The notes beneath the pieces were generated by a model. It was not told the DNA's origin and made no database searches. It was given only the letters and a program-made list of their open reading frames with translations. The position numbers were made by a program, and so were the translations under genes. A stretch of 64,000 bases of DNA, taken from positions 537,947 to 601,946 of the forward strand of contig BDSI01000071.1 of assembly GCA_003117195.1 (NCBI GenBank), in the 5' to 3' direction. Source of the stretch: Eudorina sp. 2006-703-Eu-15. Lineage: Eukaryota; Chlorophyta; Chlorophyceae; Chlamydomonadales; Volvocaceae. This document shows, piece after piece, positions 23,564 to 37,200 of this stretch (its first letter is position 1; each line of letters opens with the position of its first letter).

Positions 23564-24831
23564 GGCCCCGGGGAGGCTGGGCCTGGGTGGGTAGGGCCCT
23601 GGGGGAGACCGTGAGGGGGTGGGGCGCTGATGGGCGGGTTCGCCGGCCGGTCGTTGCCGGTGGGACGGGGTAGCCAGTCGGGGGAGCTGTCCCCTGCGTT
23701 GCGATTACCCTGGAGGTACGGTACTCGTGCTTGACGAGCTCCCATCTCGTGGGTGCCGTCGTTACAAAAACAACGAAACATGGGATGTTCGGAGGCCGAC
23801 CTGGCCGGGTCCGTGTTGACGTCTTGGTTGGGCTGAGTGTGCGCTTCATGGAAGTCCGGTTGGGCTCGGCTGTTCGGTAACGGAGTAGGGCCTGGCTGTG
23901 TGCAGCGGAAGGATGGAGGCTCCTTGAGACCTTGGCATATGGTTGATTTGTTGTGGAGGGGTTGGGGCACCAACATGGTGGAGCGTCTCACATGCGGATG
24001 ACCGAGGCCGCGGGCTTCTGGTTAACGTGGAAGTCTGATGAGGGGCGGGGGTAAGGGGTTGTCCGTGTGCTGCCGTTTGCCTGAGATGGTCGCCACACAC
24101 GGGATAGTTCGCACCGTGCTATTGCTAGTTGAGCCTTTGGCATGCTCGCTGGCAAACGCGGGGGCAACTTGTGGCTGCGTTGAAATCTGATGTGACTCCA
24201 TGGACCATGGTCCTATGCTCGTATCTTCTATGATGACTGTACGGGTTACTGGAATCGGTTGACCGTTGGTCTAAAAACCGTCCATCACCAGATATTCAGA
24301 TTTGACCGATCGCTATTACATCAGATAAGAGGTGAAGGCATTTCCAACCACTTTGGTGTTTGCTCGTGTCTGAGAAGCTATGTATGCTTATCTTCCGAAA
24401 CCAGATTTTTCCGTTGCCAGTCGGCAGGTCAATGGAGAAGTTTATGCCTGAATGTATGTCGTGCACATGTACATCAAATATGGTTGAAGATGCTGGATCA
24501 TACACTGGATATTTAAAAGGACGGTGAACTCGTAATAATCTGCAGGGCCTTCCGGATTACAAATATAATACAACATGAAGTCATTGGATCCAATTTTGGA
24601 TGGGAAGAAAAATTGGCGGTGTGAACCAGTTGGCAGCCATGATACCACTGCAGGGTCATCGACCCCTGCCTGCGTTAGGATTGTTCCGACAAGGATGACC
24701 ACGTGCAGTCCTTGTTTAATTTTCGTCATCTGGCAGACCATACAATTGCGCTGAGTTGCAGCCAGCTCAGTCACGTCGGGTCGGTCCTCCGCCCCCTCCC
24801 CGGCTGACGTCCCCTTCGGGCCCCCCATACC
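23564..24831. other. intergenic segment with AT-rich coding-like relic
   Basis: The left half is GC-rich 3' flank of the NYN gene. From about 24100 to 24750 base composition falls sharply. On the minus strand there, two successive frames read like protein: one with VVSWLPTGSHRQFFFPSKIG and NDFMLYYICNPEGPADYYEF, the next with YDPASSTIFDVHVHDIHSGI and LPTGNGKIWFRKISIHSF. No family was recognised. A broken gene or mobile-element remnant is possible. Confidence 0.3.
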
Positions 24832-27800
24832 ATGTCCAGCGGAGCCGTGACGCCATCCGCAGCCACACCCTCCCGTCTTGCGTATGGCGCTGGCGGCCCT
24901 GCCCGCCGCCGGGGTCCCACCCTCTGCGGCCCACCCCTCGGTACCACCCCCGGTTCCCCCGCCGCACCGGGGCTCACCACCGCCGCGGGCAGCACCCCGT
25001 CCATTGGATCCGTCCATTGGCCCGGCTGCGCTTTGACGCGGGTGGGAACCTCCTCCTGCCTCGCCCGCGTCTCATGCAGCTCAATACCTGCGGCGGCCCA
25101 AGCGCAGCACCCTCCTGCCCACAGCGCCGTCCGGATCAGCACCAGCAGCAGCCGCAGCAGCACTAGCAGCCGCAGCAGCACCAGCGGCACCGACCTCCAC
25201 CTGGTTCAGAAGTTCAGTCGGGTGAGGTCGCCCCACCACCTGGTGAAGCTGTGGGCGCAGCACCGGGGCGCCCCGCCCTCCGTGTCCCTCTACACGGCAG
25301 TCCTGGCGGCGGTCGCGAGGTGCGCGGAGGCGACGCCGGGCGCAGCGACCAGGGCACTGCAGGTGCGTGTTGAGATGTGTGTGTGTGTGTTTTAGGTTTT
25401 TAGCAGACAGCTGGCAGACGAAACCCGCCCGACCCAAATCAGATGCAATGCATCATCGGTTGTTGAACCGCCCGGTTGGGAGACAGGATGGACCACATGC
25501 GGCTTCATTGAATTTACTTCACTATGTGTGTCGTAGCGGACACCTCCGGCTGGCACTTCTCGGTGAGGAGCAGTGGGTCGTGGGGAGCGGTCGGGGATCA
25601 CTGCTGGCCCACAGGTCCCTTCCCGCCCGCGAACTGGACGTGTTTAGGGGAACTGGACTCCTGGGGAAACTGGACGTGCGGGTGGGGTCCAGGAAGCGGC
25701 ATTCGCCCGTCCCGTTCCGCCACTACTCCGCTCGCTCGGTTGCTTCTTCGACCTGCCGCACAGGACCTGCTGCGGGAGCTGCTGCGGGAGCTGCACGCCC
25801 GCCGGTCGCTGATGTCCTTCGCGCAGGCCAGGGACACGCTCCGCAGCCTGCGGGGGGCGCTGCCGACGCTGGGCTGGCCGGCGCCCCTGGAGCCGTCCAT
25901 GGCCGTCGACTTGGCGGCGGTGCTGGTGCCCGCGGCCGTCGCCGACGGCAGGCTCTCGGCTGCGGCCCGGCCCCCCTCGCGCACCACCACCACCACAACC
26001 ACAACCAACACATTCAACGCCACCACCACCGGCGGCGGCAGCGGCGGCGGCGGCGGACCGCCACTGCTTCAGCTGGAGGAGCTGGCCGATGCCTTCCTCG
26101 ACCTAAAGCGCCTGGCAGCGGCACCGGACTTAAGGGACGTCTTCCTGGCGAACGCGCATGTCGTACAGCGCGCACGGTCGTACCTGGTGACGGAGGTGCT
26201 CGGGGGGGAGGCCATGGCGCGTCGGATGCGGAAGGCGGACATGGCCGCGCTGGAGAAGGCGGTTACGCTTGTCGTACAGTACGACCTGACGGTTTCGGAG
26301 GCGTTTGTGAGCTCGTGGGTGTATCGCTTCAACCGGCTGGTGGGGGCGGCCGCCCTGGACATTGACGAAGCCGCCGCCGGGTGAGCAGCTGAGTGGGATG
26401 GGCACAGCTCAAGAAGGCCGGGATGTGGGTTGTACTGCTGTACTGCGATGGGTTCACGTGGGTGAAGGCATGCGGTCGAATGAGGTACCGGGGCCCGGGT
26501 CAAGCCGCAATGGGGAACTTTGACGTGGTCAGTAGGTTTCGAAAGGTTTGGGAAGGTATCCGACGGTGTCAGAAGGTGTCGGAAAGTGGGTTTGCGGCCG
26601 CAGCCGCCCTGGTGGTGCGTCCACCGACCCGTCCTTCCTTCCCGCGCTTTCTTCTGCGCACAGATCTCGATCGGGTACCCACGGGTACACCTTCACCCCC
26701 ACCTCCCACATATGAAATACATGCACATTCACATACACGTGCACATAGACACATCTTTCTGACTCTGCGCGGTGTGGATGGATGGATGGCTGGATGGATG
26801 GCGCCGCAGGAACGAGGCGGAAGCGGACGAGGAGCCCGGCTCACGAACTAGAGCAGCCGGCAGCAGCGGCGGCGGCGGCAGGGGGCGGGACGCGGCGAGC
26901 CCCGGGGACACGGCGCCCCATGCCGCCAGCCGCCCCGGCGTCTGCCCTCCTCCTGGCCGGCCAGTGCACCCCGCCGCGCCCCATCTCGACGCGGGCTCCC
27001 TGGCCCGCATCCTGGAGGGCTGGTGCAGGGCCGCCTCCGTCCCCGTCTCCGTCCCCGTCCCCGTCTCCGTCCCCGCCGCCGGAGGCGGTGGCAATGGCGG
27101 CGGCGGTGGCGCCCGGCCCGGCCCCGATGCCGCCTGGGTGCGCCGCACCGCCGAGCTGGTCCTCCGCACCCAGGATCCCGCCACCCAGAAGCTGGTCTCG
27201 GAGCTGGCCGAGCAGAGCAGGGTGCTTAGGCGGCGCAGCAGCCAGCTCGTGCTCCTGCAGATGGAGCAGCAGCAGCGGGAAGGCCAGGCCAACGCCACCG
27301 GGCCCGAAGGCGCAGCCGGGGAGGGACCCAACTCGCGCGCCCTGCGAGCCCGCGCTGCCACACGCGGCAGCGGCCGCGGGCGGGACGGCGAGTGGACCCG
27401 GGGGGGACGTGGGCGCGGCGGCGGCGGCGGGCCGCAGCTGCCGGACGGTCCGCCCCGAGGGTCGGACGTGCGCCGGTGCGCGGAGGAGCGGGAGAGGCGG
27501 GGGGCCTCGCCTGCGGTCCAGGTCGTGACGCCTGGTGGGGGTGGCGGCGGTGGGGGTGGGGGTGGGGTGGGGGTGGGGGTGTGGGGGTCGGCACCGCCAG
27601 GTTCAGGTCCGCGGAGGAGCTGCAGCGCAGCATCGAGGGGTGCCAGCAGCGCCTGGCCCAGGTGACTGCGCAGCTGGAGGCCCTGAGGGCGGCGGGCGTC
27701 TTGGTGCGGGCGGAGGGGGTTCTGACGGAGGAGGAGTTGGTGGCGCTGCTGGAGGCGGTGGCGGCCCGGCTGGGGCCTCAGGCAGCGGCGGCGGCGACGT

Positions 27801-30800
27801 CCGCGGCGGGGTCGGCTTCAACGCCCTCGGCGGGATCGGCGGCGGCGGCGGCGGCGGGCTCGGAGCTGGGCGGCGTGGCGGAGGCGGTGGTGCTGGACCG
27901 CATGCGCGCGCTTGGGGCGGCGCAGCTGCTCAGGGTGGGTGCGTGAGAACGTGCGTGTACGGCACGAGGTATGCCGTACATGCGGGTCAGCCGGGTGGGG
28001 GTGGATGGGGCGCGAGCCGAGGTAGTGGCTCGGGATTGGTTGACGGTGGAATGGGCGGCAGCGTGGTGTGGGTGGCGGAGTGGTGAGCGCTGAGAGGGGG
28101 GCCGGAGGTGGTTGCTGCGGTCGCCGCTGTGTTTTGTGGGATGTCCGAGACGGATATCAGAGAGGTTTAGGCCTTCCCGTGGATCCCGACATACGAAACG
28201 GCGGCGGCACCATATCGGGGTCCCCCTGCCTCACTTGCTGGTGGCGATGTCGCCGAGCTGTCCGAAAACCTCCCTCGCCTCGCCTTGCCTGTTTTGCTAA
28301 ACCTACCTCACGTATCAAACCCTTTTGTCAATACAGTCAGCGAAGCCGCAAAAGAGCACCAAACCGATAACCACTACTAAACCCCCCTCACCTTGCCTGT
28401 TGCGCCCCACTGCCGGTACAACGCATCGCAGGTGCTGGAGGCTTACAATGCCCTCGGCTGCACGCCCTCGCAGCCGTTCCTCAAAGTGGCGGCGTCGAAA
28501 CTGCAGCAAAACGCCGTACAGCTGTCCCACGGGTCGCCGTACGACGCCATGCGGCTGCTGGACACCTGGGAGAGGTTCAACTACGTCCCCGTCGGCAACC
28601 CGCTCGTCATCCGCATCGCGGCGCAGGTCCTTGGCGGCGGCGGCGGCGGCGGCGGCGGCGGGGCCGTGCCGACGGGTGTGGTGACCCGGCTGGTGCGCAC
28701 CGCGGGTCAGTGGCGGGTGGCTTTCCCGCCCGAGGTGCTGCAGGTGGTGCAGGGGTGGTGGAGCGGCGGGTGCTTGCGGGGCTGCCGGCGGCGCAGGTCA
28801 AGGGGATGTCCACCCGGGTGCAGGTGCGGGGTATGGAGGAGGGAAGGGGCAGGGGAAGGGGCAAGGGCAGGGGCAGGGGCAGGGGCAGGGGCAGGGGCAG
28901 GGGCAGGGGCAGGGGCAGGGGCAGGGGCAGGGGCAGGGGCAGGGGCAGGGGCAGGGGCAGGGGCAGGGGGAGTGGGAGGGGCAGGGGGAGGGGCCGGCTC
29001 CAAGGTGTCACGACGATCAGCCAAGGCGCAACGGGGGTGCGGCGGGTCTGCGGGAAAACAACGGATGCGATCCGGACAGCGGCTGACCTCTGGAAGGGGT
29101 GGTGCTCGCTGTGTGATTGTAAGAGATACGGTGGAACTGAGCCCCACGAAGACACGCCCTCAGGCCCATGCACACGTGACTGCAACTGGTTTCCCCGATA
29201 ACACCCACCTACGGGGTGTTCGTCGCCAGGTGATGTGGGCCGGGCAACCCGCAGCCACCGCCGCTGGCGCCAGCGGCAGCGGCGCCGACGCGATGAGCCT
29301 GGAGCAGCTGCTGCACGACGTGCTGCTTCCGCTGGCTCGTGTACGGCAGAGCTTTGACCACGCGGAGATGTACACTCTGGCCCTGGGTCACTGGTCTCGG
29401 AGCGGCTGGCAGGGGCTGGACCTGGAGTCCTCCAAGCTGCTGCTCAACTCGTACGCGTACAGCACCTCCTGGGCGGCGGTGCCGGCGCTACGGCAGGTGC
29501 GCGTGTGGTGATCGGCAGTACTGTGTCGTACTCTGCCGAACTCGGCGATGCGTGCTTTGTCGCTGCCGGGTTGGCCGCCACCCAGCTCCATGCCGTGTCA
29601 CGTCATGCAGCGCCGTGCCCGGCTCGGGCCGTAGCAATTATTCCGCGTGCGCAGTGGCCCTAGAGAGAGATGACGATGATGACGGCCATGCAAGGCAGGG
29701 CCTACGGCCCCGGGTCGCTGCGGTGGGCGTTTGCGCCCCGCCTGAGGTCACCAGCTGCCACCGCCTTTAGAGCTGCGGTACTGTACTGCACCTGCACGCT
29801 CATCGTACTGCAAACGCCTGACTGTCGCGATTCTCCATGCGAGAGCCACTGGTTTGCTTCCTGACCCTTCCCGGCCCACCACAGGCCCCGACCCACACCC
29901 CAATGGCCTTGAACCTTGTGCCCAACCACCCCCAACGACCCCCCAACCGTCCTAACCCACTCCCAACCGCCCCTAACCACCCTCAGCTCGTCTGTGAGCT
30001 GCTGGAGCGGTCGCTGTCGCTGTCCCTGTCCAGCGACCTGCCCGCCCAGCTGTCCAGCACCTTCCTGGCGGCCAGTCGGGCCATGAGGCGGATGGCCGAC
30101 AAGATGCAGCGGCGGCCGGGGACACCCGTGCTGGTGGGTCGGGGGGTTGGGTGGGTGGCATGGGGAGGCTTGGATGGGGGGCTTGGAATGGGGAGGCTTG
30201 GGAGGCGCTGGGATGGGGAGGAGCTGGGAGGGTGGGTGTCTGGTTGGGTGGCATGGGAAGGGCTGGGGATCGGGGGTGTGGATCGAGGGTGGGGCTGGTG
30301 GATCGTGACCGGCGAGTGGAGAGGCCCGCACACCTGGGCGTGGGCGTTTGGGGGTCGGGTCGGCGATTCGAGGTGCGGAGCCGGGCCAGCCCGTGCACAT
30401 CGGCCCGGTCCTGAAATACACGCTCAAGTACATTTTGAAGTTCATGCTGAAGTACACGAAACTCATCTCGCCCCGACCCCGCCCCGTGACCCGCCCCGAC
30501 CTGCTGGTTCAAACAAAACAGGCCATGATCGACCCGCGGGTCGGCGCCCTGGTGCTGCCCGCCCTGGAGCGCCTGCTGGAGCTGAACCCCTCCGCCGGGG
30601 ACGTCGCGCAGGTGGCGCAGGGGCTGTTCGTAGAGCTGGCTTGGCGGGGCCCCGCCGCGGGCTGTGGCTCCCCCGGCCCCTCCGGGCCGCAGGAGCCCGC
30701 AGCCGCCGCGGAGGGCTCAGCCGCCGCCGCGCCGGCGATCACTGCCCCGGCCCCTGCCCGGGGCCTGCCCGGCCCGGCTGAGCCCGTAGCGGCCGGGCCG

Positions 30801-30938
30801 CTGGGGTCCGAGCGCGTCAACTGCGACCTGGAGGGCGGCCATGACGGGGACGTTGGCACGAAGTTGGTGTCCTCACCCGCGGTGCCGGCGGTGGCGCCTG
30901 GTGGCAATCAGGTATGGGCTCCGGCGCCGGCGCCGGCT

Positions 30939-30970
<32 letters not shown>

Positions 30971-33900
30971 CCCCGGACGGGAGCAGGCTCACGCGCTGCT
31001 GGCCCGGCTGCTGACGGCCGCCACGCCGCGGCTGCGAGAGGACTGCAGCGTCCGGATGTGCGGCTACCTGCTGGCCGCCTGCGCGGCGGTGAACTACCGC
31101 CCGCCGGCGGCCTGGCGGGCAGAGCTGTACGGCGCGGCGGCGGCGGAGCTGGCCGCCCGGGGTGCCGCTGCGGACGTCCTGCTGGAACTCCTGGCGGGGG
31201 TGCGGGCTGGCGGGCAGGCGGGGGCGGACGACGGCGCCGCTGCCCCGGATGTGGAGGATGGAGGAGAGGACGGCCAGGACGAGGGCCCCAAGAGGGCGAT
31301 GCTGGGGGCCATGGCTGAGGTGCTGCTGAACAAGCCGGTGCTGCCGGTGAGCCGGTGTTCGGCCACCAGAGTCGGGGTCGGGCTAGGGTTGCGTGGGGAG
31401 GGGTCGGGGGGAGGGGTCCCGGGTGCCACCGTTGTGTTTGACTCGAATGAGGCGGGCGGGGCCACGGGGGATGCCTGCCGTCTGCCCCTGGCCCTGGCCC
31501 TGGCCCTGGCCAGGGCCAGGGCCAGGGCCAGGGCCAGGGCCCGGGCCCGGGCAGGAGAAGGGCATATGATTTTTGCGAGCAGGCTCGCCACGGACCTGAC
31601 ATGCAGGGGCTCCCCTCACTCCAAATGCCTATTGCCGCCCCCGCCTGCTCTGCTCCCCTTGTGCATCGATATCGTTATAAGCTCTATCGCTATCGCCTCC
31701 CCTCGCGCCCGATCGGCGTGGCGCGCACCGTTGGTCACCCATGCGCCCAACCCGGAACCCGCTCCAGCACCCCCGCCTTCCCGCCTTACCGCCTTACCGC
31801 CTTACCGCCTTACCGCCTTACCGCCTTACCGCCTTACCGCCTTACCGCCTTACCGCCTTACCGCCTTACCGCCTTACCGCCTTACCGCCTTACCGCCTTA
31901 CCGCCTTACCGCCTTACCGCCTTACCGCCTTACCGCCTTACCGCCTTACCGCCTTACCGCCTTACCGCCTTACCGCCTTACCGCCTTACCGCCTTACCGC
32001 CTTACCGCCTTACCGCCTTACCGCCTTACCGCCTTACCGCCTTACCGCCTTACCGCCTTACCGCCTTACCGCCTTACCGCCTTACCGCCTTACCGCCTTA
32101 CCGCCTTACCGCCTTACCGCGTTACCGCCTTACCGCCTTACCGCCTTACCGCCTTACCGCCTTACCGCCTTACCGCCTTACCGCCTTACCGCCTTACCGC
32201 CTTACCGCCTTACCGCCTTACCGCCTTACCGCCCTCCTGCCCTCCTGCCCCCTCCACTGGCGCCCCCCGCCCTCAGGCGCTGTCGCAGCAGCCGGACGTG
32301 CTGGCCGCCGCACTCCGCGAACTCGCGGTGCTGGGCCTCCGGCTGCCGGCGTCCTGGCTGGCGCAGGTGACCGACCTGTTCCACGGCCTGATGGCGGCCA
32401 TGTCGCTGGAGGGGCTGGCGGCGCTGGCGGAGGGCCTGGCGGTACTGGGAGCGGCGCCGCCCGCCGTCTTCCTGGACATCCTGATGGTGCAGGCCGCCAG
32501 GTACCTGAACAACATACAGACGTACGACCCGAAACTGTACGGCTTGCTGCTGGGGGGCGCGCACGCGCTGCGGCGGAACGGGCTGGCGGCGGCGGCATCG
32601 CAGGCGCAGGCGCAGGAGGACGAGCAGCAGGAGGCGCAGGAGCAGGAGGGGCAGGAGCACGGGCATGCGGGGCGGCCCGCGCGGTCCCCTCCTCCGGGGG
32701 CCCCCCGGGGGGAGCAGCCGCTGTCCAGGGCCGCGCTGGAGGCGTGGGGCCGGGCGCATGTGCAGCTGGTGACGGAGACGCGCAAGGGCACCGGCGTCCT
32801 GCGCTTCCAACCGCACCAACTGATTCTGGTGGCCAGCGCCGTTACGTCGTACGAGCTGACCCGGCCAAGTAGCAGCGGCGCTGGTAGCGGAGGCGGCGGA
32901 GGAGTAGGAGGCCGGAGCGGCCGTCGCGACGGCAGCAGCAGCAGCAGCAGCGGCAGCGGCGGTGCGGAGGCGCTGGGGCCCGAGCTGAGGGGGCGGGTGA
33001 CTGCCGAGTGGCTGCAGGACTGCGTGGTGGTGAGTGTGGAGCGCGGAGAGGGGGCGGGCCAGGGGGGGCCGGGCGGAGGGACGAGCGGGCCTGTACACAT
33101 CCGAGTCCCCTGTCGGGTCGGGTCGGGTTTTGCCTGCGCTAGTGCGCCTCCTTCCCTTCATGGCGTGGTGCGATACACGTGCGGCACTGCCGCCATACGG
33201 TAGGCGCTGAGCGAGCTTTCCCCGCTTTGCAGCAACTCGAAGGAAGCCACGTGGGGTCTCCTCCGCCTCCTCCGCCTCCTCCTCCTCCGCCTCCTCCTCC
33301 GCCTCCTCCTCCTCCTCCTCCGCCTCCTCCTCCGCCTTCTCCTCCGCCTCCTCCTCTTCCGCCTCCGCCTCCTCCTCCTCCACAGGCGGCCTCATCCATG
33401 CCGTTGTGTTGTTGTGTTGTCACACGGCACCCCGTGTACCCTTCGGTGTGTGCGGGCTCCCCCCCATGTCAATCCACACACCCGCTTATCTCACCAATTC
33501 CCCTATGGACCCCCTGATCCTGATCCTGACCTATCCCGACAGGCCCTGCACCGCAGCCTGGAGACCACCACCGGCGCGGCCACCTCCGCCGCGCTGCTGC
33601 CCCCCACCTCCATGCTCATCGACCTGCTGCGCCTGACATCGTACGTTCTGTACGGCAGCCGCGACGGCCACATCACCCCGCTGACGGCTCCGGGGACGGG
33701 GGCAGGGTCGGGATCAGGGTTGGCGGCGGTGGCAGCCGCCGCCGCCAACACCGGGGCCCCGCCGGACGAGGCCGCGGTTTTACAGGAGCGGGTGGTGTCG
33801 TACGTCCGTACTGCCATGTCACTGCTTGCCGACAGGAGGGAGGACCGCACCGCCGCAGTCGGGGGTTCCAATGCGGTGGCCCCGGGGCTCACGCCCGGGA

Positions 33901-34249
33901 CCCCGGGAGGGAAGGAAAGTGGCAGTGGCAGTGGCAGTGGCAGCGGAAGCGCCTCCGCCGACCTTGCTCGGCCGCACACGGATGATCCCCTCCGTACGGA
34001 CGAGTGGTCGGCGCTGCTGCGGGCCGCGATGGCGGCGGGCATCTGGCCGGCGCAGCCCGAGCTGGACGCCTATGCGGCCTGTCTGTTCCCGGGGGTCACT
34101 GGACAGATGTTCCGGGCGGAGGAGGTGACCGGGTCCGGGAGGGTGCGGGGGGCGGCGGAGACGGGGCGGCAGCAGCGGCTGCAGCAGGAGCGGCAATGGA
34201 AGGAGCGCGGGCGGCATCAGGAGCAGAACCAGGACCACGAGCTTGAGGG

Positions 34250-34280
<31 letters not shown>

Positions 34281-37200
34281 GATTGGGCGCGAGAGCGGGA
34301 ACGGGATCGTGAGTGGGAGCGGCAGCGGCAGCGGCTGCTCTGCGGGGCATGGGCGGACCTGGAGGCGGGGCTGGAGCTGGTGCTGCTGCCAGTGCTGCCC
34401 CGAGTGCCCCACCGCGGCCGGTTCAGGGGACTGCGGAGCATTCTCCTGGAGGCCGCATCCTCCTACACCGCCGCCCCCTCCTCCTCCCTCGCCGCAGCCA
34501 CCGCCTCCCCGTCATCGTACTCGTCGTCGTACACGGCTACGCCGGCTCATGAGACCCATGCGGTGGCGGCGGCGAGGGCCAGGAGGGGGAGGGATGCACA
34601 CGTCCTGGCAAGCGCGGAGGCGGAGGCATCGAAGCCAGCGGGGGCGGGCTCACCCGCATCAACGCCGCTGCCGCACCCGCGGCCACCACCGCCGCCGCCG
34701 CTGCTGCTGCTGCTGCCGACCGCCTCCTGGCGGCAGCTGGCCCTGCTGGTGAGCTACGGGGTGCAGGTGGGGCCGGAGCTGCTGCCGCCCACCTGGTGGC
34801 CGCTGCTGAGGGCCGAGGTGGAGAGGCGGGTACGGGTGCGGGTGCGGGCGAGGAGGGACACCCAGGCGGCGGAAGAGGGGGAGGAGGAGGAGGAGGAGGC
34901 ATTGCATAGACGGCGGGGGCGGGATGTGGTGGCCCCACGGTTGACCTCGGGGGTCAGCAATAGCAGCAGCTCCTCCCCGGGGGGCCACCCTGGGGACCTG
35001 AGGACCTATGAGGGGGACGCCACCGACAACCAACTCGATCTCGCTGAGGAGGATGACGACGATGTGGAGCCCCTGGACCTGGCCTCCGTGTGCTACGGCC
35101 TGGAGGTGGCCAGCGGGGGCGGTGGCGGCGGCGGCGGCGGAGTGCCCGCCTGCGCCCTGGAGCTGCTGTGGCGGCGGATCCGGGCACTGCCGCCCGGGCA
35201 GCAACTGGTCGGCGGGGTCACAGGAGCCAGCGGCGTCAGCGACCCGGGTTCGCTGTTCCTGTTGTTGCAGTGCTTGCACCTGCTGTGGCTGGCGCACAAG
35301 CACGGGTTCGAGCCGGAGGCGGAGGCGGAGGCGCGGCTGGAGGCCGTGTGGCGGGCGGCGTTTGGCGGCTGCGGCCCCGGCCTCACCGGCCTGTCGGCGC
35401 TGAGCCGGCGGCAGCTGGAGCAGTTGGCGGAGCTGAGGGCGTGCTGGGCGCGGCTTCGGCGGCGGCAGTCCAGGGGAGCCGAGCCAGCCACAGTCGGCGA
35501 CGGCCCGGAAGCAACTGCGGCGGCTGCCGCAGTCGCCGTGGACACCGCCGCCATAGACACAACCGTCCGGCGGTCTCTAGGCGCCGGGGCGCCGCCGGGG
35601 TCTCTGCCCGATTGGTTCGTCAGGTCGTGGCTTGCCGGGATGAGGGAGGGTCTTACGGGCTCTAACGAGGAGCCGGAGCGCGAGAATGGGAAGGGGGAGG
35701 CGTCCCTGGACCGGCCCGTGGGTCGTCGTGACAAAAGTACGGCAGCCGTGGTTCTGGAGCAGCAGCGGGAGCGGGATCGCGACCACTGCCTGGCGGCGGC
35801 GCTGGGGGTGTGTTACTTCTTCCCGCCCGTCGCCAATGGCGGCGGGGCCGAGGCGGCGGGTGCGGCGACGACGACGGCGGCGGCGGCGGCGACGACGACG
35901 GCGGCGGCGCCGCCGCCGCCGCCGCGTGGGCCTCCTCCTGAGTGGCTCGTGGCGCGGGCGCTGCCGGCGCTGGCGGGGCCGCTGCCGCTGTCCGACGTGC
36001 CCGCGTTCCTGGGCGCCCTGGGGGAGGCGCCGCTGCCGGGACCGCACCTGAGGGAGCTGGTGGCGCGTCTGGCGGCGGCGGGGACGGAGGGTGGCCCGGG
36101 GTCTTGCGCGCCGGCGCTGACTGGGCTGCCACCCCTGAAGGCGGTCCGGGTGGGTGGCGCAGGGGGAGGGGAGGGGAGGGGAGCGGAGGGGAGGGCTGCG
36201 CAATGGGTAAAGATGTGCCTACTGGCGCCGACGGCAAGAGGGGAGGGCGATGGGTAGAGATGTGCCTACTGCGCCGACTGCCAGAGGGGAAGGCTGCGCC
36301 CACGTCGTAGAAGGGAATCGGAAGTGTAATCGCGCAGGCGTGGCTGTACATGTGGCGGTGGTGCTGCCTGAGGGTGGAGAAAGGCTGGCTGTTCCCTTAC
36401 GTCCACTGTCTAGAAAACATCAGCTTCTACTACTCGCTTCAGCTGTGCGCTCTCGCTTCGGCTGAGTCCTTCCATGGCCCCGAAGCAGTCTCGCCCGGCA
36501 TGTCCTTCTACATACGATGCACGATGTCATAAATAAGTTAAGTGAGATTAACCCAACAACCCAACATCGGCGGTAATCGGTTTGCTGTCTTTATTGACTT
36601 ACCGTACGGGAAAGGCTGGGGATGAGGGGGGAAGGACACTAGGACAGCGCACCTCCCCCTCCGGGGTGATTTTATCAGAGGCGATCTGGGCAGGGCACGG
36701 GTCATCGGGCGGGGGAAGGGGTTAGGGTCTGAACACATCAGCTTCTAGTACTTTCGTCTGATTCAAGGGCCGTCGTGGAGGGAAACCAATGATGAGGGGT
36801 TCTGGCACCGCCCCACCCGGCCCTGCCCTGGTTGCGGCAACGACAATCAACCATGTCGGCCACGTGATCCCCTCCCCGTCTCGTGCGCTGTACGGCGGTG
36901 CATCCGCCGTACCGACCCGCGAGTCGCAGGTGGTCAGGTCGCTGCTGAACGCCGCTGACGTGGAGGCCGTCCTGCCGGCGCTGTCCGCCCTCATGCCGGG
37001 CGCTGAGGCGGACGTCTGCTGGCAGGTGGTTTCGGAGCGCATCCCCAGGAGCGTCCTCGCCGCCGGCCTGCAGGCGGCGCTGCGCGCTGCCACGGCGTTC
37101 GACCCGGCGGCGTCTGCCGCAACCGCGGCGACATCGGCCGCCACGGCGGCGGCGGCCACCGCCGCCGCGGTATGGACGCTTATGCAACAGATGTTTCCGC

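Noticed and set aside
28710..29201. Gly/Arg-rich frame over the GGGGCA array
   Set aside because: Repeat translation within an intron; only its first part (to 28823) might be coding.
31601..32872. Long plus-strand frames containing PPYRLTAL repeats
   Set aside because: Produced by the CCGCCTTA array, open in all three frames; the flanking exons splice across it in phase.
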